This document shows, piece after piece, positions 9,866-21,260 of a stretch of DNA of 64,000 bases. The DNA lies in assembly GCA_030068075.1 (NCBI GenBank), contig CM057825.1, positions 121,137,434-121,201,433 of the forward strand, in the 5' to 3' direction. This DNA comes from Paguma larvata. Its lineage: Eukaryota; Chordata; Mammalia; Carnivora; Viverridae. Position numbers and translations under genes: made by a program. The notes below the pieces were generated by a model. It searched no databases. It was given only the letters and a program-made list of their open reading frames with translations, and was not told the origin of the DNA. Positions within the stretch are counted from its first letter, which is position 1. Each line of letters begins with the position of its first letter.

Positions 9866-10639
9866 TGGCAACACAGGTGTCTCCAACCTTCCTCCACTCT
9901 ACACTGGTTTCCACTGAGTGCCCTGTTGAGCCAGCCTTCACAGCTCCTGCTGTTGTTTCCATGACACCTAAGAAACAGGCATTCTTGCCGAGCAGGACCT
10001 CAGACAGGGGGGCCAACGCTTCTTCAGGGTACTGGAACTTCGGGTCCTTGTGCTGAGCACAAATCCCATCGTTCAGCCTCCCTCTGAGGGGATCCCTTTT
10101 TCTCACAGTCAGACCCCAAAGCCATACTTGCCTCTCACCATTTCCCTTCTGGGATGACACCAGAAATGGCTTAGGACTTTAGAAGAGGCAGAAACACCCA
10201 GATTCTGAATTTGCTTTAGAATGACATGGAAGCAAAGGGCCCTGTAGGCTCTTGGGATTAGTGGGGGATGGGAGGAGCGGTGGTCGGGGCAGGAAGCATG
10301 GAAAGTGAGGCATTGCTATCTGTCTTTTACTCTGTCCGGTCCTCCTCCAGCAGTGAAAAGCAAACACAGACAAACATCTCAGTATATTTTCCTACCATGC
10401 TAGTGACAATATACTGTTTCAGGGCCGTGATGGGAGAGCACACTCTGTAACAGAAGCACATAGCAGGAGGCGTCAGCAGGTCCTCATGAGCCGTGAGGAA
10501 GATTTAGGTGGTCATGTAACCTGAGAGCAAAAGAACGAGAAGGAGCCAACCAGGGGAAAGGGCAAGTGAGCTGGGGGACGCAGGGAGGGAACGTGTTATT
10601 GGCTCAAAGCCACGCGAGAACATGGCACATTTGCAGCGT
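9866..10639. other. unassigned DNA
   Basis: No repeat or exon was recognised. Confidence 0.5.
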
Positions 10640-10871
10640 GAAAGAACCAACGTGGAGACGCCTGGGTGGCTCAGTTGCTGGAGTGTCCGACTTTAGCTCA
10701 GGTCATGATCTCACGGATCATGAGTTAGAGCCCCACATCGAACTCGCTGCTGTCAGCACGGAGCCCACTTTGGATCCTCTGTCCCCCTCTGTCTCTGCAC
10801 CTCCCCAACTATGCGCTCTCTCTCAAAAATAAATAAAACATTAAAAAAGAAAAAAGAAAAGAAAGAACCAA
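10640..10871 (+). mobile_element. Can-SINE with TSD
   Basis: SINE body at 10651-10860 with exact 11 bp TSDs 'gaaagaaccaa' at 10640-10650 and 10861-10871. Head 'gagacgcctgggtggctcag'. The middle is diverged ('cccactttggatcctctg'). The A/G-rich tail has grown at 10848-10860. Confidence 0.93.
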
Positions 10872-10984
10872 ACATGAAGTAGAGGGAGATGGGGCTGCGG
10901 GCTGGGAGTTAAGGCTTATTCTTATTCCCTACAAATAAATAAAGAAGGGCTGGGCCAGGCAAAACCATGAAAACCCACTTAAAG

Positions 10985-11540
10985 AAGTAATGTTATTTTT
11001 GTATCTGTCAGCTTTGGCCATGGTAATTCTGCATAACAAAGACCTCCCAAACACACTGGGCTATAAAAACAAGCATTTATGTTTTGCTTAATGGTCTCTG
11101 TAGAGGCTGTGAGGTTTGTGGGCTTGTCGGGGATCAGCTAGGGTTGGATCTAGGCTGGGCCTTGGGTCTCTTCCACCTGCCCCCTCATTCTCTTTGGGCC
11201 ACCGGCTACATGGGGCGGGTTTTTCTCATGGCAGATGGCAGGTTTGCAAGAAGGCGAGAAGAAACACGTCATGTTTCTTAAGGTCTCAGCTGGGAACTGG
11301 CACAGTGACAGTTTCCCTCAAGTTCCATTGGCCAAGGCAAGTCACAGGGCCAACCCAACCTCAGTGAGGCAGGGAAGGTCACTTTGCCCACAGTGGGACA
11401 CATTGAGGTGCATGGCAAGGAGCATAAATGTACAGTTTCTAATTCAGGGAGTGAGAAATATAGTGGGAATAATAACCCAACTGTCATAGCATCCATGGAT
11501 AACAGAAACGTATGCCGGGGTTTTAGGGAGGCTGTGAATC
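10985..11540. repeat. ancient dispersed repeat, family not named
   Basis: Contains landmarks I associate with an old mammalian dispersed repeat: 'tctgcataacaaagacctccc', 'gggaactggcacagtgac', 'attggccaaggcaagtcac'. I cannot name the family with confidence; it could be MaLR-like or L1M-like. Confidence 0.5.
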
Positions 11541-11559
11541 AACGGCCAGAAACACTGTG

Positions 11560-12295
11560 CTAACATGAACGAGGCACAGACAGCCACCCGCAAGAGTCCT
11601 GAGGGCTACGGCACCATCCATGTTTCTCGGTCACACTTGGTCATCTGAGCCCCAAAGCCAGACTGTTCCCAGAGAGTCACACAGTCTTTCATCAACTTCT
11701 GCACTTTCCTTCAACCATGGACTCACAGCTTAACAGACAAGATTGGAATGTTTTATTTGGCTGGCAACACAATCCCCTTCCACCATCGTCTCCTGCCCCA
11801 AATCCTTACAGATAGCCCGAACAATATTGTTAAATGGAAGAATCCATGGCATTATTGAGAAACAAAAAGGGGGTGACCAGGGACCAGAAGCTATGAGAAA
11901 TTCCCATGAGGAGGTAGATGAGATCCGACTGAAGGAGGGCAAGTGGGTGGGAGGTCTGAGGACAGGAGCAGCTGCACAAAAGTTACTAAAAATCCCTTTT
12001 GCAAAAGTTACTAAAAATTTCAAGATGGCGACACAAGAGACAAGCGTGAGACTCTCGTAGGAGGGGGGGGTCCATGGGTCACATGTGCAAGAAGCCGGCC
12101 CCACTTGGGGCATTTCAATCCCTCTGACGGTGGATGCAGTGAGCAGGAGGGGGTCGGGAGTGACCATTATGAGGATTGGTTTGGAACCAGGTTTGGAACG
12201 GGGGCAGCTGCTTCGTTCAGGGCCCATCCTCTCCCAGCCCTGAAACCCTCCACCAATTCCAGGCACAGTACTGACTCTTCTAGGCTGAGGTTCTG
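11560..12295. other. unassigned DNA with a small tandem duplication
   Basis: The longest open frames of the window lie here on both strands (199 codons at 11730-12329 minus; 105 codons at 11743-12060 plus). Neither shows a domain, and they overlap each other. A 25 bp unit is repeated at 11977-12001 and 12002-12018. Confidence 0.4.
11977..12018. repeat. tandem duplication, 25 bp unit
   Basis: 'caaaagttactaaaaat' occurs at 11977-11993 and again at 12002-12018, separated by 'cccttttg'. Confidence 0.9.
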
Positions 12296-12718
12296 TGCTA
12301 GTTTGCCCAAGGGCTGCTGCAATGATCAACCACCAGCGGAAATTGTCTCGAAGTTCTGGAGGCTAGAGAACTGAGATCCAGGTGTTTGCAGGGTTGGTTC
12401 CTTCTGAGGCTGAGAGGGAGGATCTGTTCCATGCCCCTCCCCTGGTTTCTGGTGATTTGTTGGCCATCTCTGGTCCTCGGCTTGTCCAACAGGGTCCAGT
12501 CCCTGCCTTCACCCTCCCATGGGATTCTGCCTATATGCATGTCTCCATGCCCAAATTTCTACTTTTTATAAGATACAACTCATATTGGATTAGGGGCCCA
12601 CCCTACCCTAGCATGACCTCATCTTAACTAATTACATCCACAATAAGGTCACATTCTAAAGCACTGGGGGTTAGGACTCAACATGGGAATTTGAGACGGA
12701 TACAATTCAACCAGTGAC
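12296..12718 (-). mobile_element. MLT1/MaLR LTR
   Basis: Antisense landmarks over nearly the full LTR: 'gtgctagtttgcccaaggg', 'gaagttctggaggctagag', 'cagggttggttccttctgagg', 'catattggattaggggccc', 'aataaggtcacattctaaagc', 'gggggttaggactcaacatgg', 'acaattcaaccagtgacag'. It is a solo LTR with no internal region beside it. Confidence 0.85.
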
Positions 12719-13149
12719 AGGTGTACTGTGGGTGCTTGAGCCAGAGGTGCAGGGTCACGCCCTGACATAGACCCATCCCTCCCAGGAGCCTACCAGTTAG
12801 GAAAGCCGAATCAGGCGACACACTCCTCCTCTCACCCTCCCCGCCCCCCGCCCCGACCCCAATCACAGACAGCAGATGTCCATAAACAGACACCAGCAAA
12901 CCAGGACCATCAAACACTTGGGGCAAACCAAATGTCAGGGAACGAGAGTTGCTTCTGAAGAATATCATTTGACTAAGCTGCGTCATGTCTCCAAAACAGA
13001 TGGCCTTTTTATACCCCTCTGACAGTCCCTGAGTTGTTACCGTAATGACCCAACAGGTGCAGTCATTTCTTGAGCCACCTTACCCACGGTCAGCTTGCAG
13101 AGCTCCAAAACATTGTGACTGAGCTCACGGGGTTATCCAAGACCCGAGG
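12719..13149. other. unassigned DNA
   Basis: No feature was recognised apart from a C-rich stretch near 12838-12860. Confidence 0.5.
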
Positions 13150-13320
13150 CTGTCACCCTAGATACACACTGGAGTGATCTGGGGAGCTCTGAAAAAAAAA
13201 ATACTGATGCCTGAGCCCCACCATTTAATTGGTCTGGGGTGCAGTGTGGGCGATGAGATTTCACTTTTCAAAGCTCTCAGGTGATTACAGGGTGCAGCTA
13301 AGGTTGAGAACCACTGGCTT
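13150..13320 (+). mobile_element. hAT-Charlie MITE (MER3/MER20 group)
   Basis: Order: 'cacactggagtgatctggggagctctg', 'aatactgatgcctgagccccacc', 'aattggtctggggtgcagtg', 'caggtgattacaggg', and the terminal inverted repeat 'gagaaccactg' at about 13308-13318. Confidence 0.82.
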
Positions 13321-13863
13321 GGAACTCTCTCAGAACCCAGCCATCTGCGTAGCTGTAATGATGCATATTGATTGCAGATGGCAATGGCATGGGTTTGTTG
13401 GGGCTGTGTTTTTTTTTTTCCGTTTGTTTGTTGCTTCCAAATTCAGTGGTTCAGTATCTCTAGACTTAAACTCTGCTGCGCCCTGTGCTCTATTTTCTTT
13501 TCTTGCACCTAACTCCTTTATTTGCTAAGGAACCACGTCTTTGCTGTATGGACCTCTACTTTTGCTTACAAAGGCAGGGCCTGAGCTGGAAACTGAGGCC
13601 TGTGGCAGCACACTGAATTGTACTAAAGGAATTTAACAGATAATAGGCTCCCATTTAGCACAATTTATTATAAGGAGCAACGATGGGGGTCATGGCATCT
13701 CTTTTCCAAGGATGCAGGTTAATGGAGCTCACTCTATTCATCAGGAAACGCGGGTATGTGGCTTCAGTGAACCTCGGACAATCTTTCTCCTGGTCTCCCC
13801 TTTTCTTCCTCTTACTATCTCTCTATCCTCTTATCTCTTTCTCCTCTTTTTTTCCCAAGGTTG
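13321..13863. other. unassigned DNA
   Basis: No feature was recognised. Pyrimidine-rich at 13790-13855. Confidence 0.5.
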
Positions 13864-14030
13864 TTTTTTTTTTTTTTTTTTTGAGAGAGAGACAGAGAGA
13901 GAGACAGAGAGAGAGTGAGAAAGAATCCCAAACAGGCTCCGCACTGTCAACCCAGAGCCTGACGTGGGACTCAAACTCATGAACTGTGAGATCATGACCT
14001 GAGCCGAAGCTGGAGCCACCCACGTGCCCC
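13864..14030 (-). mobile_element. Can-SINE, older type, with internal deletion
   Basis: Antisense SINE of the older type ('cccaaacaggctccgcactgtc'). The head is shortened: 'gagccgaagctggagccacccacgtgcccc' lacks the usual bases between the tRNA arms. Confidence 0.88.
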
Positions 14031-14329
14031 ATCTTTCTCCTCTCTCCTGTTCTATCTCATGTTGTCTTCCTTGTTCTCCTTCTCTCCTCAACTTCTTGCT
14101 CTCACAGGTTGTCATGGTCAAGGTGCGTACCTCTCGGTCTTCTGAGATGACTCATGGTGCTTCTCGCAGAAGACATGAAGAGAAACCATCCAACTGAGAG
14201 AGCCAGTAAAGTCTATGTCCTTGTTTCCCTCGCCCATGATGTCCTCTCTCTACAATCTGCTGTGTCACTCTGTTTTCTGGTCCCAGAAACTAGCAGGGGA
14301 AGCTGGCTAACAGTGTGGGCAGTAAGAGT
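14031..14329. other. unassigned DNA
   Basis: No feature was recognised. The first 60 bases are pyrimidine-rich. Confidence 0.45.
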
Positions 14330-14465
14330 ATCAAGTGACTATAACATGTTTATTACATGCCAGGTGCCCTTCTAAGCATGTGTGACGGTTAAGGACACAG
14401 ATGCCTAGACAGAGGAGGTGATGTCAAGCCCGGCTTGTCTCCTCCAGACTCTGTGCTCTTAAAAC
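14330..14465 (-). mobile_element. MIR fragment
   Basis: 'aacatgtttattacatgccaggtgcccttctaagcatg' followed by a shrunken core 'gcctagacagaggaggtgatgtcaag'. Confidence 0.6.
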
Positions 14466-15454
14466 TTGACTTTATATTGCAAGCATTTCAGAAGGAGGCA
14501 GTGTGAGACAGAGAAAGATCACAGCCCGAGAAAGATAGATAAAAATAATCAAGCAGAGACAAAAAATGGACATACAAAGGGATGAAGGGAGACAGCCACC
14601 AAGATGCAAAGAACCTAGAGACAGAATGGAATCGTAAAAACCACCACCACTACAACAGAGCTGGGAGAGAGAGAGAGGCAGAGGGAGAGACTGACCCTAT
14701 AAACACACCTCCTATTGCTTCTCTGAATTGGGTGAAAGAACTCTATGTCTGGGGCATAATTTCGATGAGAGACTCCCACTCTGTGAAATGTAAGTCTGGT
14801 TCAAGTGTGGTTTGGAGAATATACTTATGTCATGGTTCACTGGTTTTAGAAAATGCCCGCTTGCTTCTGGTTCACCAGGTACATTTTGAAAGGGAGGGAG
14901 GGAGGGAAAAAAATTCCTCTTATTCTAGGCTCTAGAAAAAAAAAAAGTAAAAATAAAACAGTATTTAAGTTCTCTTTCATTCAGGCTTCAGTAAACCAAA
15001 GCAAAGCCTTTCGATTTTTTTTTTTCAAGTTTTATCATTTGCTCTTTCCAGTTGGGGATCTTGAAAGACGCCATTATATCAAGTGCCTAACTCAGTATTG
15101 CCCTGAGAACTAGTTTGGGAGAATGAAATGTGATGGGAGTGCAGATTTGATCTTCCAAGAGCGCCCATCCTAGGGAGGCGGGCCCGTCCTGTGGGGTGGA
15201 CGGGACTCGTCCACAGTTTCAGCTGAGGGCGATAGTGCCTTGCCATCTGCATGCCAATCCCAGCTTCCTCAGCAAATTCATTTTGCTTCTTTCATTTCTT
15301 AATGCAGTAGGTCTTGTGATCTTAGGACCTGTCCTTTGTGGTCCATTGGTGGGGGACTCTGCGTCACTGGGAGGACCTGTTACCCTTCCAAGTGACGTTG
15401 GAAGCCTGCCACTTGCTCATTCTATGCTGTAGTCACTCAGCTGTAAGATGGAGA
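14466..15454. other. unassigned DNA
   Basis: About 1 kb with no recognised repeat or exon. A (GGGA) run lies at 14893-14907, and A-rich and T-rich runs lie at 14935-14962 and 15014-15025. Confidence 0.5.
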
Positions 15455-15665
15455 CAATTTAATTCAATACATGATCCATGTCCTTCAGTAGGTGAACGGA
15501 TAGATGAACTGTGGTACATCCAGACAGTGGAGTATTAGTCAACGTTAAAACGAAATGAGCTACTAAGCCATGGAAAGACATGGAGGAAGCTTAAAACCAA
15601 ATGACTAAATAAAAGAAGCCAGTCTGAAAAGGCTATATACTATATATATACAAATATATGACATT
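15455..15665 (+). mobile_element. ancient L1M ORF2/3' fragment
   Basis: Sense L1M: 'atgtccttcagtaggtgaacgg', 'gaactgtggtacatccagacagtggagtattag', 'aaatgagctactaagccatggaaagacatggagg', 'aagaagccagtctgaaaaggctatatactat'. Confidence 0.85.
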
Positions 15666-15834
15666 TTTTGAATTTTGATTTTTTTTTTTTTTTTTACAAA
15701 AGGTCTATGTATTAAAGACTTGATGACCTCATGTACTTAGATATGAAAATTTTGTTTCCTTCTCTCCTTTTCCATCTCCTCTGGATTAGGTCCTGCCTCT
15801 TGTTCATGAGTGTTTTCGTCTTTAATCCAAAGTC

Positions 15835-15990
15835 ACTCATGATAGAACACCTACTGTGTGCTAGGTTTTCCTATTTATAGACAAATAAGACGTAGGCTCA
15901 GAAAGGCTACCAACATTCCTGAAGGCCAGAGACTTTTCACGTGATACAGCCAGGATTTTCAAACCCAAGATTTTCTATATTCTAGGCTTG
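15835..15990 (-). mobile_element. probable MIR fragment
   Basis: 'gatagaacacctactgtgtgctaggtttt', then a weak core 'gacgtaggctcagaaaggctacc' and 'cagccaggattttcaaaccc'. Diverged. Confidence 0.5.
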
Positions 15991-16360
15991 CCCACTGCTT
16001 CCCCATCCCGAGAGTCTGCTACGGTTTGGCAGTCATTCGCATGCATGTTTCTGTAGGTTCCTGTTTGAATGAATGTGGGGAACACACACACCTCATTCCC
16101 CTGCTCCATACTGCCCTTCACAAGGGCTACCCCAGGGCCAGGAGATGGAAGCCACCAGGACCCAGATTTTTTTTTTTTTTCATCTCATTATAAATGAGAT
16201 TGGTTTCAAAATTTATTTTCCACATATTTCACTGTTAGTGTATATCAGTATAACTGATTTTTTATATGTTGATTTTGTATCCTGCAACTTTACTAAATTC
16301 CTTTATTACACCTGACAGCTTTTTGGTGGTGTCTTTAGAGTTCTTTACATATAAGATCAT

Positions 16361-18640
16361 GTCATCTGCAACAGACAAATTTCCTATTTCCTTACCTACT
16401 TGGATGCCATTTATTTCTTTCTGTCGTTTAATTACTCTAGCTAGGACTTATGGTACTACATTGAATGGAACTAGTGAGAATGGTATCTGAGTCTTGTTCC
16501 TGATCTTAGAGGAAAAGCTCATGATTAGCTGTTGGCTTGTCACATATGGCCTATCTTTTGTTGAGGTATATTCCTTCTTTACCTAATCATTGAGAGTTTT
16601 GTTTTTAAATCATGAACAGATGTTGAATCCTGTCAAATACTCTTTCTGCATCTACTGAGATAGTCATATGGGTTTTATCCTTCATCCTCTCAGTGTGGTG
16701 TATTACATTTATTGATTTGCATATGTTGAGCCGTTCTTGCGTCCCAGGAATAAATCCCATTTGATCATGATATACGATCATTATAATGTGCTATTGAATT
16801 TGGCTTGCTAATATTTTCTTGAGGAATTTTGAATGTATATTTATCAGGGATATAGACCTGTAATTTTATTTTCTTGTAGATCCTTACCTGGCTTTGATAT
16901 CAGGGTAATGTTGGCCTCATAAAATGAGTCTGGGTGTGTTCCCTTTTCTTTAAATTTTTGGAAGAGTTTGAGGACTGACATTAATTTTTCTTTAAATGTT
17001 TGGTGGAATTTACCCATAAAACCATTTGGTCCTGGGTTTTTCTCTATTAGGAGGTTTTTGATTACCAATTCAATCTCCTCATTAGTAATTGATCTGTTCA
17101 ATTCTCTATTTCTTCCTGATTAAGACTTGGTAAGTTATATGTTTCTATGGATTTATCTATTTCTTTTGGTTTGTCCAATTTATTGGTAGATAACTGTTCA
17201 TTGTAGTCTCTTGTGATATTTTGTATTTATGTGGTGTCAGTTTTAACATCTTTCATTTTTTATTTATTTCAGTCTTTTTTTTCTTAGTTAGCTAAAGGTT
17301 TGTTAATTGTGTTTATCTTTACAAAAACACAACTCAATTTCATTGATCTTTTCTATTATTATTCTAGTTTCTATTTCACTTCTTTCTGCTCTGATATTTA
17401 TTCTTTCCTTCCCTATGCTAAGTTTATTTAGTTTGTCCTTCTTTTTCTACTTCCTTAAGGTGTAAAGTTAGGTTGTTTGCTTGACATTTTTTTCTTTTCT
17501 TTTTTAGAAGTTATTTATTTGTTTGCTTGTTTTGAGAGAGAAAAAGAGAGCGTGCATGTGTGCAAAGAAGGGGCAGAAAAAGGGGGAGAGAATTCAAAGC
17601 ATATTTCACACTGTCAATGCACAGTCCAACATGGGCTTGAACTCACGAACTGTGAGATCATGACCTGAGCCGAAACCAAGAGTCGGACACTTAATTGACT
17701 GAGCCACCCAGGCAACCCTTTTCTTTTCTACTTAGCATAGGCATTCATTGCTATAAATTTCCCTCTTAGAACTGCTTTGGCTATCTCCTATAAGTTTTGG
17801 TATGTGGTGTTTCCATTTTCATTTGTCTCAAGTTTTTTTATTCCTTTCGATTTCTTCTTTGATCCACTGATTATCCAGAAGTGTACATTTAATATCTACA
17901 TATTTATGTTTTTCCAGTTTTAATCCTGTTATTAATTTCTGGTTTCATACTATTATCACTGGAAAAGATATCTGTTATGATTTCAATCTTCTTTTAATTG
18001 TTAAGACTTATTTTACTTATATGATCTATCCTGGAGAATGTTCCATGTGCACTTAAGAAGAATGTGTATTCTGCTGCTATCGAATGGAATGTTATGTATA
18101 TGGCTGTTGGGTTTGTTTACTCTAAAGTATAGTTTAAGTCCAGTATTTCCTTATTGATTATCTGTCTGGATGATCTACCCACTGTTGAAAGTGGGGTATT
18201 GAAATCCACTCCTATTACTGCATTTCTGTCTATATTTGCCTTCAGAAATTTGCTTAATATATTCAGTATTTGCTGAATATACATAGGTGCTCCATTGTTG
18301 GGCACATGTATATTGATAATTGTTGTATCCTTTTCATGAATTATCCCTTTATCATTATATAATGACTTTGTCTTTTATGACAGTTTTTGACTTGAAGTCT
18401 ATTGTCCGATGTAAGTATGGTCACCCCTGTACTCTTTTGGTTACTGTTTGCATTGAATATCTTTTTTCCATCCCTTTCTGGCTATGTGTGTCCTTGAATA
18501 TGAAGTGAGACTTCATTATACAAGATATAATTGGGTCTTAATTTTTTATCCATTCAGCCACCTCATGTCTTTTGATTGGAGTATTTAATCCATTTACATT
18601 TAAAGTAATTATTGATAGCTAAAGAGTTCCTATTGCCATC
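16361..18640 (-). pseudogene. L1 ORF2 endonuclease-reverse transcriptase pseudogene
   Basis: The open pieces are 18117-18305 (62 codons, EN domain with VDFNTPLSTVGRSSRQIINKE) and 16844-17101 (85 codons, start of RT with 'FMGKFHQTFKEKLMS...SFYEANITLISKPGKD'). The rest is broken by stops and frameshifts, and the RT box has V for F. The C-terminal part of ORF2 is absent, so it is clearly dead. Confidence 0.85.
17497..17719 (-). mobile_element. Can-SINE, older type, inside L1 ORF2
   Basis: Antisense SINE: 'gttatttatttgtttgcttg' tail, 'gaactgtgagatcatgacctgagccgaaaccaag', head 'gactgagccacccaggcaaccc'. Flanking 'ttttcttttct' at about 17490-17500 and 17718-17729 may be a TSD but is low in complexity. 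Confidence 0.9.
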
Positions 18641-19317
18641 TTGTTAATTCTTATCTCATTATTTTGTTGTTCCTTTCCTGACCCTTCCAATAAAGTAATA
18701 GCTTAAATATAATTAATCATTCAGTATTTAAAGCATATAATTACTTATTTATTGATAGGTCATGACCCAGTCAGCACATGCAAGTTCATTGCTGGGTCAA
18801 GTAGTGTACTTTGATTATCTTTTCCCATTATATCACTTTAAGTTTTCCTTAAATTGATAATTACCTCATTTTTTCATTTGCTTCATTTTTTCTATGTATA
18901 AATTACTTCACATCCTCCACAGAACTCTAGCAATCCTTTTAATATTATTTTTCTCATAGTCAGATGACTCAATTATTCTTTTGGTTCTGCTATTTTCCTG
19001 GAGATGACTCTATTCCTGTCTCTCAAAACTCTTTGTTTTACTGCTCCAATCTGCTTTAATTGCTCTCTAGGGCTAATTCCCAGATGTCATCTAGGGATCT
19101 AGCTGTCATCATTCCGTTCCAAACAATTCTTGAAATTACATTTGCCTTATTCTCTGCTGGATCCCTTCCTTAGGCATCTTATTTTTCTGTCTTTTTGTTT
19201 ACTTCTTGTTTCTGGTGGAACACATTGTCCAACGACTTTCAGGGAACTTGCAAATTTGGGGGGGGAAAAGAGGTTCTTCCTTATACTTAACCATAGTTGG
19301 AATCAGAATAGAATTCT
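18641..19317. other. unassigned AT-rich DNA beside L1
   Basis: May be L1 5' sequence (ORF1 or the inter-ORF region) in antisense, but no diagnostic motif was recognised. Confidence 0.4.
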
Positions 19318-19388
19318 TATCTGGAAGTCATTATTTTTTTAAATGTTTATTTATTTATTTAGAAAGAAAGAAAGAGACAGAGAGAGAA

Positions 19389-19426
<38 letters not shown>

Positions 19427-19609
19427 GGGCATATGAGCTGGGGAGAGGCAGAGAGAGACAGAAAGAGAATCTCAAGCAGGCTCCACACTGTCAGTGCAGG
19501 CCAGAAATGGGGCTTGATCTCATGAACTGGGAGATCACGATCTGAGCCAAAAACCAAGAGTCAGACACTTAACTGGGCCACCCAGGCATCCTTTATCTGA
19601 AAGTCATTA
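19318..19609 (-). mobile_element. Can-SINE, older type, with TSD and GA microsatellite
   Basis: SINE body at 19334-19593 with 16 bp TSDs at 19318-19333 and 19594-19609 (tatctggaagtcatta / tatctgaaagtcatta). A GA/GAAA purine tract at 19361-19427 lengthens it. The head is damaged: 'aactgggccacccaggcatcc'. Confidence 0.93.
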
Positions 19610-20434
19610 ATAATAATCCAAATTTCGAGATCATTGCTATATTGCCTCTTAGTTTCCAATGCCATTGTTAAGAAATCTAATACCATAGTGATTATCAATG
19701 CTTTGTATGTTATCGGCTCTTTTTCTCTTTTAAAGCAATTTTTTTTCTGTCCTGAGATTGTTTCTAAATTTAATAATGATGTGTCTTTGTTTTTTTGTTT
19801 GTTTGTTTGTTTTTACAAGTATTTTTGTTGTTGCTGCTGTTGTTCATTCTGGGTGTTCAGTTAGGAAAAGATTTCAAGTATGGGAAATTTTCTTGTATAT
19901 TTTCTTTGATAATTTCTGTTCCTTTTTAATTCCTGTTCTATTTTTTTTGAGAGTCTTTTTAGTAAAATATTGGACCTCTTGGATTGATACTCAACTTAAA
20001 AATGCATGTGTGTGTGTCTGTGTGTGTGCACCTTTGTCTTTGTCATTTGATTCTACTTTCTCTGAGATGTCCTTGTTTTTTGTCTTCCTACTCTTATGCT
20101 TATTTAGGTCTTTAAAAGGATTGGGTATGACGTTTGTGAGATTTTAATTTAAAAGAGCTCTTCCATACATTCTAATAGTTCCTTTATTCACTGTATCCTG
20201 TTACATGGGTGTTTCATGAATTATAATGTAATATTAGCTATAATGATACCTAATATTAATTGAGCCAGGGAGTATTTTGAGAACTTTGGAAAACTAGCTC
20301 CATTAATTCCCAGAACCACATGGTTTGAAGGAAGGGAGTGGTTCTCCAAAAGGAAAGAAAGGCATTGATTATAGAAGAAAAGGAAATGAATGTCGAACAC
20401 CAAAAATGACAGATACCCGCTCCAGAATGATTCA
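19610..20434. other. unassigned AT-rich DNA
   Basis: No recognised element. Contains (GTTT) at 19796-19812, a TTG/CTG-rich stretch at 19825-19845, and a TG run at 20006-20028. Base composition suggests an old LINE, but no landmark was found. Confidence 0.45.
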
Positions 20435-20560
20435 AAGTAATATGTGCCTCCCAGGACCCAGGCACTATTATAGGCACAGGAGCTGGGAACATGGAGAGGG
20501 GACTAAGACACCATCCTGCTGTGTTCACATTCTTTAGTAGAATTGGAAGCTAATGTCATT
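20435..20560 (-). mobile_element. L2 3' fragment
   Basis: 'ggacccaggcactattataggcacaggagctgggaacatgg' followed by 'tgctgtgttcacattctttagtagaattgg'. This is the antisense L2 tail order. Confidence 0.7.
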
Positions 20561-20689
20561 TGCCACTTGTCAGCCCCTGATGAATTCCTCCCCCAGTGCC
20601 TTGAAGCAGCCAGAAGCTCTGCAGGAAAGGCAGGCTGGAGCAGGAGGAGGAAGGGAGGGGACCTAAGAGTTGCTCCTTCTTTGTGAAAA

Positions 20690-20850
20690 ACTCTGATGGG
20701 AAAATTGTCAGCTGTACTCCCACTCGCTCTGAAAGTCGGTGTGATGCGGCATCCATCTTAATCACCGTCGGAGAGAGCAGGCATTTTAATAAGCAGCATT
20801 ATTCATGAAAACTTTGTTCTCCTTTCCCACTTCCTTCCAAAGTAAGATAG
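20690..20850. other. candidate conserved non-coding stretch
   Basis: Repeat-free sequence with balanced composition, CpGs retained inside AT-rich context ('ctcgctctgaaagtcggtgtgatgcggc', 'atcaccgtcgg'), and TAAT/ATTA words ('ttaataagcagcattattcatg'). That look is common in conserved elements. No alignment was available, so this is inference only. Confidence 0.3.
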
Positions 20851-21104
20851 ACGTGAACTTGGAATGAACTCATTTGTCTCCTTCTTCTTGCCTCTTCTTC
20901 GCATTCAAACCTACTACCTTCTCCCTATGGCCCCATCCTCCGAACATCTTCTGGGGAATAGGGGAGAAACCGCTGTCCCCATGGAGGGAAGGGAGGGTGT
21001 GGCCAAAGGTGCCTGGGTCGCCACAGGGTAGAGCTCATGGGACCTGCCACCGGGAAGTGAGAGATGAAGGAGATGGGATTCCTGCTGTGGTAGAACTTAG
21101 ATTT

Positions 21105-21260
21105 CATTCGTTCAATGAATAGCTTATTTAACAAGAATTCATTGGCCACTTAGTGTGTACTTTGCTTAGTATACAAACAGTGAATCAGATAGGATTTCTA
21201 GCCCCAGAAGAACTGTCAATTTATTAAACAGATATTTTTGAGCTGTGCACAGACCCCAGA
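21105..21260 (-). mobile_element. L2 3' fragment(s)
   Basis: 'cattcgttcaatgaatagcttatttaacaagaattcattggccacttagtgtgtac' is the antisense L2 end, with a second short similar phrase near 21320-21345 ('tcaggcactgtgctagaccctggg'). Confidence 0.65.

Larger units (their letters stand above)
16175..18640 (-). mobile_element. L1 ORF2 region, lacking its 3' end, split by a SINE
   Basis: Antisense L1. From the right it runs from the endonuclease N-terminus ('LNVNGLN.PIKRHEVAEWI' near 18540-18620) through the EN motif 'DFNTPLS' (about 18180-18200), the RT entry motif 'ITLISKPGKD' (about 16880-16910), and an RT catalytic box reading SVADD in place of FADD (16361-16372). It ends near 16175 inside ORF2 with no 3' UTR. 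A SINE interrupts it at 17497-17719. Confidence 0.88.

Noticed and set aside
11730..12329. 199-codon minus-strand open frame, the longest in the window
   Set aside because: No domain, no signal peptide or splice-site context. It overlaps a plus-strand frame of 105 codons and runs into an MLT1 LTR at its start. Frames of this size arise by chance in 64 kb.
13864..14030. TSD for this SINE ('atctctttctcctct' against 'atctttctcctctct')
   Set aside because: The left candidate is separated from the SINE tail by about 15 bases and both lie in pyrimidine-rich DNA, so the match is not reliable.
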